A stretch of 15,873 nt of DNA from a bacterium (GTDB lineage Bacteria > UBA9089 > CG2-30-40-21 > SBAY01): the NCBI GenBank assembly GCA_040757115.1, contig JBFLYA010000081.1:1-15873 (forward strand). Direction: 5' to 3'. Numbering within the stretch: position 1 is the stretch's first letter; each line of letters begins with the position of its first letter. The position numbers and the translations under genes were made by a program. Below the pieces are notes generated by a model. That model was given only the letters and a program-made list of their open reading frames with translations, ran no database searches and was not told the origin of the DNA. Below are positions 1-7,287 of this stretch, in pieces.

Positions 1-1362
1 TAGGGAAACACCGATATTACTTAAATTCATAATTGCTACTTGAAAACTCACATTTTTTTCTCCTTGAGTAACTACATCAGGAAAAACAGAATTGTTTATT
101 TCTTGTAGTAATGGAGGATTTTCTACTGTTCTAATGGTAGTCTGAGTACTTCTGATACCGATAACAGCAAATTTGATTGTCCAGGTACCAGGGTTTTCAT
201 CATAATAATAAAAGTCTATCGTACTGGTACCGTCAGGTATTGTAAGAGTGGTTACAGAACCTCCTTCTGGGGTTAATCGAAATTCATAAGGATGATCTGG
301 AGTAGAATATGGAGTAATGATTAGTGAATCCTGGGTTATAGGATTATTAAATTCATCCTGTCGCTCGAGTCTAAATACCTCTGAGACACTTCCCGCAACC
401 GCAAATTGAGGTGCCAAAAGAAGGACTAAATGCTTTTCAGACGGGGTTAAAATACAGCCGTGTAGAGATATGGTTGTTTGGGTGTCGGAAGTAGCTAAAT
501 ACAACTGGCTATTGTAAGTTCCAGGGGATTGTCCCACCGGATAATCTAACCATAGGTATAGGGTTTGTGTTGCCCCTTGTTCTGAAGTAGCGGGATAAGT
601 GTGTATAGTTTGATAAGTAGGCGTGACGGTATTCTGAAGACTACTCGTATTGGTTAAGGCATAACCTAACGGGCCAGGCAAGGATATAGTGCCACCATTT
701 TCACCAATAAAATCCTCTGCCTTAATTTGTAAGATATAGTTGCTGTTAGAAATAATATTGAGATTAATAGGAGAAGTAAGCGGATTATCATTTGTATCGG
801 CAAAAGAAGAGGTAAAAAAGGCATCCTGGCTATCAATGTTTATCTCGCTGTAATAGGCGTTACTAATATTTATTTCACCTGATACATCCTGGGATTGGTT
901 TGTATAACATACGACCACTTTAATCTTCCAATCAGAATTTTGTTGATACCTTGCTATTTTGCCTGGAGTAAAAACTAATTTCAAAGTTCCTGTCCCGGTA
1001 GTAGAAGTAGCAATTTTACAATTATCTTTATCAATAGTCCAGATAGAACTTAATGGACCAACTAATTTCCAGCCGTCATTTTTACTCCATTGATAAGTAG
1101 CGTGGTCAATTGGGGTATCTGTTCCTTTTTCTGAATTTGTTGTTCTATCCCAGATATAGAAATTAACTCCATAGATAACATCAGATTCATCAAAGAACTG
1201 GACCAAAAGTGTCATTTCATCATTTGGAGTCATTTGTGAAGTAGAAGTAGTAGTTTGGCCGTTATCATCTTCAAAAAGTGTTACTGTTCCTACTTGCGGG
1301 ATATAAGCCTCGCTGAGATTACAAGTCAGGATTAAAAATCCTATTAAAATAATATATCTCAT
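1..1362 (-). CDS. Large secreted/surface protein, N-terminal part (runs off the left edge)
   Basis: The gene is open from ATG at 1362 to the window edge (454 codons) without a stop. Residues 1-19 form a Sec-type signal peptide: short basic start, hydrophobic IILIGFLIL core, and SEA before a likely cleavage site. A Cys at residue 14 does not fit a lipobox, and the paralogue at 14657-15727 has Tyr there. The mature part is rich in Thr, Ser, Asn, Gly and aromatic residues with alternating beta-strand patterns, as in exported beta-sandwich or Ig-like proteins. I recognise no named family. Codons 1-346 are nearly identical to the right-hand paralogue. Beyond residue 346 this copy continues for more than 100 residues, so it is the more complete one. 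A promoter-like TTGACA/TATAAA pair lies so close upstream that the mRNA would have almost no leader. TTG at 1365 is an alternative start. Confidence 0.8.
   Translation of the reverse strand, partial: MRYIILIGFLILTCNLSEAYIPQVGTVTLFEDDNGQTTTSTSQMTPNDEMTLLVQFFDESDVIYGVNFYIWDRTTNSEKGTDTPIDHATYQWSKNDGWKLVGPLSSIWTIDKDNCKIATSTTGTGTLKLVFTPGKIARYQQNSDWKIKVVVCYTNQSQDVSGEINISNAYYSEINIDSQDAFFTSSFADTNDNPLTSPINLNIISNSNYILQIKAEDFIGENGGTISLPGPLGYALTNTSSLQNTVTPTYQTIHTYPATSEQGATQTLYLWLDYPVGQSPGTYNSQLYLATSDTQTTISLHGCILTPSEKHLVLLLAPQFAVAGSVSEVFRLERQDEFNNPITQDSLIITPYSTPDHPYEFRLTPEGGSVTTLTIPDGTSTIDFYYYDENPGTWTIKFAVIGIRSTQTTIRTVENPPLLQEINNSVFPDVVTQGEKNVSFQVAIMNLSNIGVSL
325..1353 (-). repeat. Long direct repeat, left copy
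   Basis: It aligns without gaps to 14672-15700, both spans being 1029 bp, with about 18 mismatches counted by eye. It covers most of the signal peptide and the first roughly 346 codons of the secreted-protein gene. The sequence outside both ends differs between the copies: here the reading frame continues leftwards, and the 5' end has a different start codon and promoter region. Confidence 0.93.
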
Positions 1363-1627
1363 CAATATTATTTATACCATAATTATTTCTAATTGTCAAT
1401 CAAAGAAACAAAAATGGGTGCGTGTAAAATTTGTAGGTAAAGTGTAAAAAAGGGGTTAGGGGAATAGTGGAGATATAGAAATGGCGTTCCTTCTTTTATT
1501 TTCGGCATAACTAATAATTTTCTTTATCTCTTTTTTCTTTTCTTTTTGATAACTTATTTAGTCTCTCTCCTTTTTTAAAAAAAGATGGGGAAGTTCTGTA
1601 TGGGGCTCTTTAGATATTCATTTATGT
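1363..1627. other. Intergenic region downstream of the signalling operon
   Basis: Apart from the promoter at 1371-1399, I see only AT-rich sequence with long purine/pyrimidine tracts. The T6A7 stretch at 1572-1584 could fold into a weak A/T hairpin. There is no convincing GC-rich stem followed by a U tract, so no intrinsic terminator for the operon is called. A minus-strand frame of about 40 codons ending near 1392 has no Shine-Dalgarno and looks spurious. Confidence 0.5.
1371..1399 (-). promoter_or_regulatory. Putative sigma-70 promoter for the left secreted-protein gene
   Basis: On the minus strand TTGACA (1394-1399) is followed after exactly 17 bp by TATAAA (1371-1376), a near-consensus pair. 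The predicted transcription start is only 1-3 nt before the ATG at 1362, so the transcript would be leaderless or nearly so. The paralogue at 14657-15727 has unrelated upstream DNA. Confidence 0.6.
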
Positions 1628-3349
1628 TCACATATTTTTGCTTTTACTTTCCTTTTTGATGTTCTGCAGACGCTGGATGGTTTTTTGAAGGTCATCAATA
1701 GATATATCCAGTTTATCAGCTAATTTTTCCTGGTTTTTTTCATACCTGGTAAGTTTTTCTTCAATAAACTTGAGGATTCTATTTTGCTTACTAAGTGCCA
1801 CTCTTAGATGCTCAGCTGATACCCCCCAACTTTCTGCCAATGCCTCAATATTTCCATGATGACCAGCCAGAGAGATAAATATGTGCTCCTTCTCTTGCTC
1901 AAAGTACTTATGCACTGTAGCATGGGAAATCTGTAGTCTTTTGCTTACCTGCTCCAAATTACCTCCTTTTTCTATATAGGTTTGGAGAAATTTAGAGCAT
2001 GGAGATTGTATTTTGGAGATTATAGGTTGAGGTGCTTTTGTAAGACTTGATTTATCAATGGGAGTTAATAGTAGCTTTTCAGAAGCAATAAAGTTCTTTA
2101 TCTCATCTATGGTTATTATATTATTACTCCGAAAATATACTGCCCGTTCAAGGATATGTTCCAGCTGTCTAACATTACCAGGATAATCAAACCCTTTCAG
2201 ATATTCTATAGCCTTATCTTCAAGAGATAACTCTTCTTTTTCCTCAATGCCAAATTTATGGATAAAGTGCCTTGCCAGATTTGGGATATCCTCAAGTCTT
2301 TCTCGAAGAGACGGGATATGAATTGGTATAACATTAAGTCTATAATACAAATCCTCTCTAAAAAAGCCTTCTTTTACTGCTTTTGCCAAATCCTTATTCG
2401 TAGCGGCAATTATCCTAACATCAATTGGAATTGGGTTAGGTGAGCCAAGGCGTTGAATTACCTTTTCCTGAATAGCTCTGAGTAACTTAGTTTGAATTTC
2501 TCCTGAAATCTCACCAATCTCATCTATAAATAGAGTAGTTCCATCTGCCTTTTCAAAATAGCCCACTTCATCCTTTATAGCACCAGTATATGCTCCTTTA
2601 TTATGTCCAAATAATGCTGATTCAATTAGATTTGATGAAAGGGCAGGGATAGATACTTCAATCATAAGGTTATTTTTACGAGGACTATTATAGTGAATAG
2701 CCGCCGCAATCATACCTTTTCCTGTTCCAGTTTCGCCTGTGAGTAATATTACTGGTTCGTATTTCTTCTGGCTAATTTTCTCAATAGTTTCATAGATATT
2801 ACGCATTGAAGAACTATTTCCTACTAAATTACCAAGATGATATTCGATTCCTTCAGCCTTTCTTAATTCATCAAAATTATATCGTTTCCTTTGGCGTTCT
2901 ACAGAATATTGAGTTTGACTTGAAAGTCGTAATTGAATCTTTTTATCCTTTACTTTCTCCAATGCGTTCCTGATAGCAGTCTGTAATCTTGTTGGGTCAT
3001 CACTCATTCTATCTTTAAGGATATAGTCGAATGCCCCTTTTTTCATCGCCTTAGTAGCATCATCTGCCCCTACTCCTACACCTGTAAGGACAATTACTTG
3101 AATCATAGAATCAAATTCTTTAATTTTCTCCAATAATCTAAATCCAATCTCTTCTGTGGCAAACCCTCCTTTTTCATGGGGTAACCGCAAGTCTAAAATA
3201 ACCACTTCTGGTTGTAACTTAAGGTTTTCAATTACTTCCTTTCCACTTGCCGCCTCATATACGGTATAATCTGATTTTAACTTTTTTACCACAAAGTGGC
3301 GAAAGGTTTCTTCATCTTCTACTACCAAAATGACATTACTTTTTGCCAT
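1628..3349 (-). CDS. Receiver-AAA+ sigma-54-dependent transcriptional activator (NtrC type)
   Basis: An NtrC-type response regulator, 573 aa from ATG 3349. A TTG at 3370 would add seven residues, but GAAGGGG lies just before the ATG, so the ATG is preferred. Residues 5-130 are a receiver: acidic VEDEE, phospho-acceptor Asp53, Lys in ILKD, and an 8-residue loop insertion after LRLP. Residues about 175-405 are a sigma-54 AAA+ domain: Walker A GETGTGKG at 205-212, GAYTGA at 252-257 (normally GAFTGA, the sigma-54 contact), Walker B LFIDE near 273, and arginine-finger region FREDLYYRLN. The C-terminus (about 450-565) does not look like one Fis helix-turn-helix but like two or three successive Fis-like units. 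This last gene of the operon presumably carries the transcriptional output; the sigma-54 promoter at 12270-12285 is an obvious candidate target. Confidence 0.95.
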   Translation of the reverse strand: MAKSNVILVVEDEETFRHFVVKKLKSDYTVYEAASGKEVIENLKLQPEVVILDLRLPHEKGGFATEEIGFRLLEKIKEFDSMIQVIVLTGVGVGADDATKAMKKGAFDYILKDRMSDDPTRLQTAIRNALEKVKDKKIQLRLSSQTQYSVERQRKRYNFDELRKAEGIEYHLGNLVGNSSSMRNIYETIEKISQKKYEPVILLTGETGTGKGMIAAAIHYNSPRKNNLMIEVSIPALSSNLIESALFGHNKGAYTGAIKDEVGYFEKADGTTLFIDEIGEISGEIQTKLLRAIQEKVIQRLGSPNPIPIDVRIIAATNKDLAKAVKEGFFREDLYYRLNVIPIHIPSLRERLEDIPNLARHFIHKFGIEEKEELSLEDKAIEYLKGFDYPGNVRQLEHILERAVYFRSNNIITIDEIKNFIASEKLLLTPIDKSSLTKAPQPIISKIQSPCSKFLQTYIEKGGNLEQVSKRLQISHATVHKYFEQEKEHIFISLAGHHGNIEALAESWGVSAEHLRVALSKQNRILKFIEEKLTRYEKNQEKLADKLDISIDDLQKTIQRLQNIKKESKSKNM

Positions 3350-3366
3350 TTTTTTATCCCCTTCTT

Positions 3367-3747
3367 TCAAGATTTTTTAAGGCATTTCTCAATAATATCA
3401 AGTACCTTTTCAAAAACTCCAAGAGTATCTTTCAGCAGACATTCAAAAGCACCTTTCCTCTTAGCATCTTCATAATCAAACTCCTTTGAACTCAAAATAA
3501 TTACCTGAATTTTAGGATTAGTTTTCTTGATTTTTTCTAATACCTCAAATCCCATATCAGTTTCCACCACTCCTCCTTGCTCTTCAGGAAATTCCATATC
3601 TAATATGACTACATCAGGATTAGTTTTAAGTTCTTCAATTGCCTCTTTTGCAGTCATAGCACTGCGTACTTCATATAACGGACTTATCTTTTCTTTCAAA
3701 AGATGACGGTACTCTTTTCTATCTTCCACAATAAGAATTTTAGCCAT
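3367..3747 (-). CDS. Stand-alone response-regulator receiver
   Basis: A 126-aa protein made of one receiver domain and nothing else. Acidic pair Glu8-Asp9, phospho-acceptor Asp50 in VILDME, the Ser/Thr switch position in ILSS near 86, and the conserved Lys at 106 (LLKD) are all present, so it should be phosphorylatable. Like its neighbours it carries an extra loop of about eight residues with a GG pair after the Asp-x-x-x-Pro segment. The start ATG is preceded by AAAGGAG. Its stop lies 17 nt before the ATG of the sigma-54 activator gene. Single-domain receivers usually act as phosphate shuttles or sinks or by protein binding (CheY, Spo0F). Between two kinase genes and several receiver-effectors, a shuttle or buffer is the natural guess, by inference from context. 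Confidence 0.93.
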   Translation of the reverse strand: MAKILIVEDRKEYRHLLKEKISPLYEVRSAMTAKEAIEELKTNPDVVILDMEFPEEQGGVVETDMGFEVLEKIKKTNPKIQVIILSSKEFDYEDAKRKGAFECLLKDTLGVFEKVLDIIEKCLKKS

Positions 3748-3770
3748 TCTTTTATTCCACTCCTTTCTAT

Positions 3771-4763
3771 TTAAGGTTTATATGAAAATGCTATGATTTT
3801 ATCCTCGGGTAATTCCGTAGCATCAGAAAATTTATCCTTCCTTTTAATTATATCTCGTGTAGATTTAGAAATCAGTATCCCGTTTGTATCTGCGTTTTTT
3901 TGTAAATGTCCAGTGATATGGAGTACTTCTCCAAATGCCTTTTTTTCTTCCGAACTTAATATTACCTTCCCCGTATGAATCCCTATTCTAAAATTAAACT
4001 CCTCTTTTAATCTGTTCCTTTCCTTATTAAACCTACCTCTTCCCTCCAAAATACTAATTCCTGCATCTATTGCCTCATTTGGGTCTTCAAAATAACACAT
4101 TCCTTCGTCTCCAACTGAATTTAAAATCTCTCCCTTATGTTTAAGAACTGTCTCCTTAACATACTCATGATACTCATTTAACGAATAGATAATATTGATG
4201 TCTTTTCTTTCGTGATTTTTTTCTTCTCTCAGCATCTTTGTTGATTTAACCAGGTCAATGTCAAGGAATGTATATGTCTTAGTAAATTCTTTTCTAATGA
4301 TGTTATCTAATTCAAGTATCCTTTTGATTATTTCTATTAATGATAATGATTTTTCTGGTAAAATTTTTTGCCTTTTTAATAATGCCTTTTTTATCTCATC
4401 GATTAACTCTTGAGAATTTACCTCATCTTTTAAGAAATAGCTTACTGCTCCTTTATTAAAAGCCCGCCGAATAAACTTTCCATCATCCACTGTTCCACTA
4501 ATCATTATTATTTGAATATTAGGTTCAAATTCTAATACTATCTCTAATAAATCACCGCCAATTATCTCTGCCATACCCCCGATTCGCCATGGTAGCCCTA
4601 CATCCAGGATAATCACATCTGGCTTCAGGAGCATAATTCTTTTAAGCAATTCTATGCCTGTTCCCGCTTCAAATACTTCATAATTTGGTTTGAGCCACTT
4701 AACTATTCTTTTACGATAGTGATTATCATCATCAACCACTAAAATGATATTCTTTTCACCCAT
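3771..4763 (-). CDS. Receiver fused to a class III nucleotidyl-cyclase homology domain
   Basis: A 330-aa two-domain protein. Residues 5-130 are a receiver: DDD at 11-13, phospho-acceptor Asp54 in IILDVG, Lys112 in FLKD, and the extra GG-containing loop shared with neighbouring receivers. After a helical linker, residues about 160-328 match the class III adenylyl/guanylyl cyclase fold: FLDID (Asp168), SVGDEG (Asp219), GIHTGKV and LHITGHLQ. Both metal-binding Asp positions are kept. The position usually occupied by the adenine-recognising Lys is Asn215, and the usual transition-state Asn and Arg (VNxAxR) are His282 and His286. It may therefore be an inactive nucleotide-binding domain, or a cyclase with altered chemistry or base preference. 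ATG 4763 is preceded by AAGGATAG. Fold assignment is firm; enzymatic activity is doubtful. Confidence 0.9.
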   Translation of the reverse strand: MGEKNIILVVDDDNHYRKRIVKWLKPNYEVFEAGTGIELLKRIMLLKPDVIILDVGLPWRIGGMAEIIGGDLLEIVLEFEPNIQIIMISGTVDDGKFIRRAFNKGAVSYFLKDEVNSQELIDEIKKALLKRQKILPEKSLSLIEIIKRILELDNIIRKEFTKTYTFLDIDLVKSTKMLREEKNHERKDINIIYSLNEYHEYVKETVLKHKGEILNSVGDEGMCYFEDPNEAIDAGISILEGRGRFNKERNRLKEEFNFRIGIHTGKVILSSEEKKAFGEVLHITGHLQKNADTNGILISKSTRDIIKRKDKFSDATELPEDKIIAFSYKP

Positions 4764-4786
4764 TTCTATCCTTATTCTTTTTCTTT

Positions 4787-5674
4787 CTAAATAAGATTTC
4801 TTTTCTTCATAAAAAATTCTCTATCTTGTTCTGATGTCCAACATTTCCCAATGTATTCTTTTAGTAATATTACCCGATTATCTGCTGATACAAATTCTTT
4901 TATTCTATAATCATCCATTAATACAATGCTAATTTTATTCTCCCTTATGAGAACATCTTTAATATCGCTGGTAAAACCACTTGGAGAAATGTAAAGTGCA
5001 ACATTACACGATTCAAATCTAATATTCTCACTAATCTTACGAATAAATGCCCTCATCATTTCTGAATCCACTTTTTCTGACAGATTCTTACATTCAACAG
5101 GAATATTATATCCTACTCTCTGCCAGAATCCAAACCCAATCTCATTATTAATAAGAATATCTATTTCTGCAGCCGGTGGTCTTACATTTTTCCTTGCCGA
5201 AAAGCCATCAATACCGTTGAAAATATACTCCATAAGACTTTCTAAAATAGCACCTTTTTTGTTATTGTTATCTATTTCATTTAAACTTAGGCAAAATTCT
5301 ATGAGTAACAAAATAAATTCTAACGGTGACTTTTCTTTTCTTAACTGGAAATAAGGACTAATTTTCCCGAGAGGTTCTTTATAAATCTCTGTTTCTGTCC
5401 CGGTATAAATAATTATTTCTACATTTGGTCTGGTTTGTTTAATCTTTTCAAAGTAGTGCTCATCTATAACTTTTTCTATTCCATTTTTAAATTCCTTAAG
5501 TTTAAGGTCGGTAATAAGCAATTTGATATTGTCGGATGTCAATTTATCTATTACTTCCTCCTCAGAAGTGACTAAGATAGGAGTATAATTTCTTTTGCTC
5601 AATTCATCTTCTAAAAACTTTAAAGATATTTCATCATTGCATGCTATCAGAATATTCGGTTTTTGATTGTTCAT
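4787..5674 (-). CDS. Receiver-like domain fused to a PD-(D/E)XK (Mrr-like) nuclease domain
   Basis: A 295-aa protein. Residues 6-130 resemble a receiver: Asp14-Glu15 after the first strand, Asp56 in LLITDL, Thr91 in IIYTGT, and Lys113/115. It is more diverged than its neighbours and carries the same extended loop after the Asp. Residues about 138-255 look like a restriction-endonuclease fold: a helix with Glu145, then AEIDIL (Asp172), a strand with IPVECKN (Glu194-x-Lys196), then an alpha-beta unit ending in VALYISPSG. This spaced D...ExK pattern is the catalytic signature of PD-(D/E)XK/Mrr-like enzymes. No specificity domain is visible. The start codon overlaps the preceding stop (ATGA), so translation is coupled to the hybrid kinase gene. 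The likely role is a phosphorylation-controlled nuclease; DNA or RNA target unknown. The nuclease call rests on motifs only. Confidence 0.85.
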   Translation of the reverse strand: MNNQKPNILIACNDEISLKFLEDELSKRNYTPILVTSEEEVIDKLTSDNIKLLITDLKLKEFKNGIEKVIDEHYFEKIKQTRPNVEIIIYTGTETEIYKEPLGKISPYFQLRKEKSPLEFILLLIEFCLSLNEIDNNNKKGAILESLMEYIFNGIDGFSARKNVRPPAAEIDILINNEIGFGFWQRVGYNIPVECKNLSEKVDSEMMRAFIRKISENIRFESCNVALYISPSGFTSDIKDVLIRENKISIVLMDDYRIKEFVSADNRVILLKEYIGKCWTSEQDREFFMKKRNLI

Positions 5675-7272
5675 GATAAATTATTTCCTGCCTTAATAGG
5701 TAATTCAATAGGTAATTCAACACTAATCTTAGAACCTTCTCCTATTTTAGTCCACTCCACAAATATATCCCCTTTGTGTTTCTTCATAATGGTTTTACAA
5801 GATGATAGTCCCAAACCCATCCCTGTTTCCTTTTTAGATGTGACAAATAAATCAAAAATTTTCTCCCTCTCATCCTCTCTAATTCCACAACCATTATCTT
5901 CAAAAGATATAAAAATCTTCCTCTTATCCTCAGCAATAGATACGGTTATTCTAAGTATTCCTTCTTGTATATTTTTTATCTTTATGGCATCAATAGCATT
6001 TGAAATTAAATTACTAAAGACCATACCTATTTTCCCCTTATCAATATTAATCTCAATATCTTCTTTTGTAGGAATATCAGGCAATTTCGGAGGCTTTATC
6101 TTATTTTCGCTCATTTTTCCCCAATATTGGGTTAAGGCTTCTTCAAGGAGTTCATTTATAGTATTTATCCTGCAAGGTAATAAATTAAGTTCCCTTCTTC
6201 CTTTAGTGTAATTTCTTAACTCATCAACTATCATTTTTAATCTTTCTTTAATTCTTGTAATCTCTTGTAAGTTCTTTGTTTTAATATACTCTTCAAGAGG
6301 CATTATCAGGGGACTAATTTCATGAACTATTCCTCCACTTAATTTACCTAATTCTGCCTCTGTTTCTAATCTTTTTACTTCTCTAACTGATTCAATATAT
6401 TGAACGAAAATGGCAAGATGAGTGGCAATCTTTTGGATAAAAGGGATATCTTCCCTTAAGACTTCATGCTCTTTGGTCGTATAGATATTTATAAATCCTA
6501 TAAGTTTATTTCCTACTTTCAGGGGGATTAAAAGAAGAGTTTGACTTTCCTTAATAAGTTTTAACTCTTTGGACAAGGGATATAAAGGGTCACCTATTTT
6601 AATATCTCTTATCATCTTTATTTTTCCATCCTGGAGCAGCTTTAAATCAGATGATTTTAATTCTATCGACTTTTCTATCACATCTTTCTCTTTTTTTTCA
6701 GATACTTTTAAGCAAGATTTGATTATTGCTTTACTATCTCTTATAAGGAGAAGAACTCCTCCATCACATTTAAATAAGTGTTCCAACTTATTTATTAGAT
6801 GTAATACTTCTTCCAATCCTAACTCTTCTGTAACAAACTTCTCTGTAATAAGAAATAGATTTTCTAATTCTATAATCTTACGGTCTAATTCTGCCTTCAT
6901 CGCATGGTATTGAAATGCCTTTTCTATAACAACCCGAAGAGCCTCATTACTAAAAGGTTTTGTAATGTAATTAAAAGCTCCATCCTTCATTGCCTTAACT
7001 GCTGTGGAGATATTATTTACAGCCGTTAACATTATCACTTCCATCTCTGGTGCAAATTTCTTTATCTCAGATAAAACCCTCATCCCTTCATCAGATGTAT
7101 CCATAATTATATCCAGAAGTATCACTTGTGGTCCTTTATCTTTAGCTAATCTTATACCTTCTTCTCCATTAGGAGCTAATAATACCATATATCCTTCTTC
7201 TTCTAATGTTCTTTTCAACATATAGCGATGATTTTCATCATCTTCAATAACTAATAACTTTTTCTCCTTCAT
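5671..7272 (-). CDS. Receiver-GAF-histidine kinase hybrid, soluble
   Basis: 533 aa from ATG 7272, which has AAAGGAG about ten bases upstream. A GTG at 7281 would lie one base from that Shine-Dalgarno and is less likely. Residues about 5-120 are a receiver with IEDDE, Asp54 (LLDI) and Lys105 in TKPF. Its loop is near normal, unlike the other receivers here. Residues about 130-290 are a GAF-like sensor, with strands VLLLI and LLLIPLKV. The kinase core follows: H-box IVHEISP with His317, N-box with Asn425, G1 DNGCGI at 459-464, and G2 GMGLGL at 484-489. No membrane segment is visible. Receiver-first hybrids usually take phosphate from another kinase or gate their own kinase domain. The preceding gene, 15 bases upstream, encodes a full kinase, so a two-kinase relay is plausible. 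Confidence 0.95.
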   Translation of the reverse strand: MKEKKLLVIEDDENHRYMLKRTLEEEGYMVLLAPNGEEGIRLAKDKGPQVILLDIIMDTSDEGMRVLSEIKKFAPEMEVIMLTAVNNISTAVKAMKDGAFNYITKPFSNEALRVVIEKAFQYHAMKAELDRKIIELENLFLITEKFVTEELGLEEVLHLINKLEHLFKCDGGVLLLIRDSKAIIKSCLKVSEKKEKDVIEKSIELKSSDLKLLQDGKIKMIRDIKIGDPLYPLSKELKLIKESQTLLLIPLKVGNKLIGFINIYTTKEHEVLREDIPFIQKIATHLAIFVQYIESVREVKRLETEAELGKLSGGIVHEISPLIMPLEEYIKTKNLQEITRIKERLKMIVDELRNYTKGRRELNLLPCRINTINELLEEALTQYWGKMSENKIKPPKLPDIPTKEDIEINIDKGKIGMVFSNLISNAIDAIKIKNIQEGILRITVSIAEDKRKIFISFEDNGCGIREDEREKIFDLFVTSKKETGMGLGLSSCKTIMKKHKGDIFVEWTKIGEGSKISVELPIELPIKAGNNLS

Positions 7273-7287
7273 CTTTTTCACTCTCCT

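Noticed and set aside
1-1362. Left secreted protein as a lipoprotein (Cys at residue 14)
   Set aside because: The residues before the Cys (I-L-T) do not match the lipobox, and the near-identical right copy has Tyr there.
1560-1627. Operon terminator after the sigma-54 activator gene
   Set aside because: Only an A/T-only palindrome (T6A7) is present; no GC-containing stem precedes a U-tract on the minus strand.
3350-3370. TTG start for the sigma-54 activator, overlapping the preceding stop
   Set aside because: It would place the GAAGGGG Shine-Dalgarno inside the gene; the ATG at 3349, just after it, is the better start.
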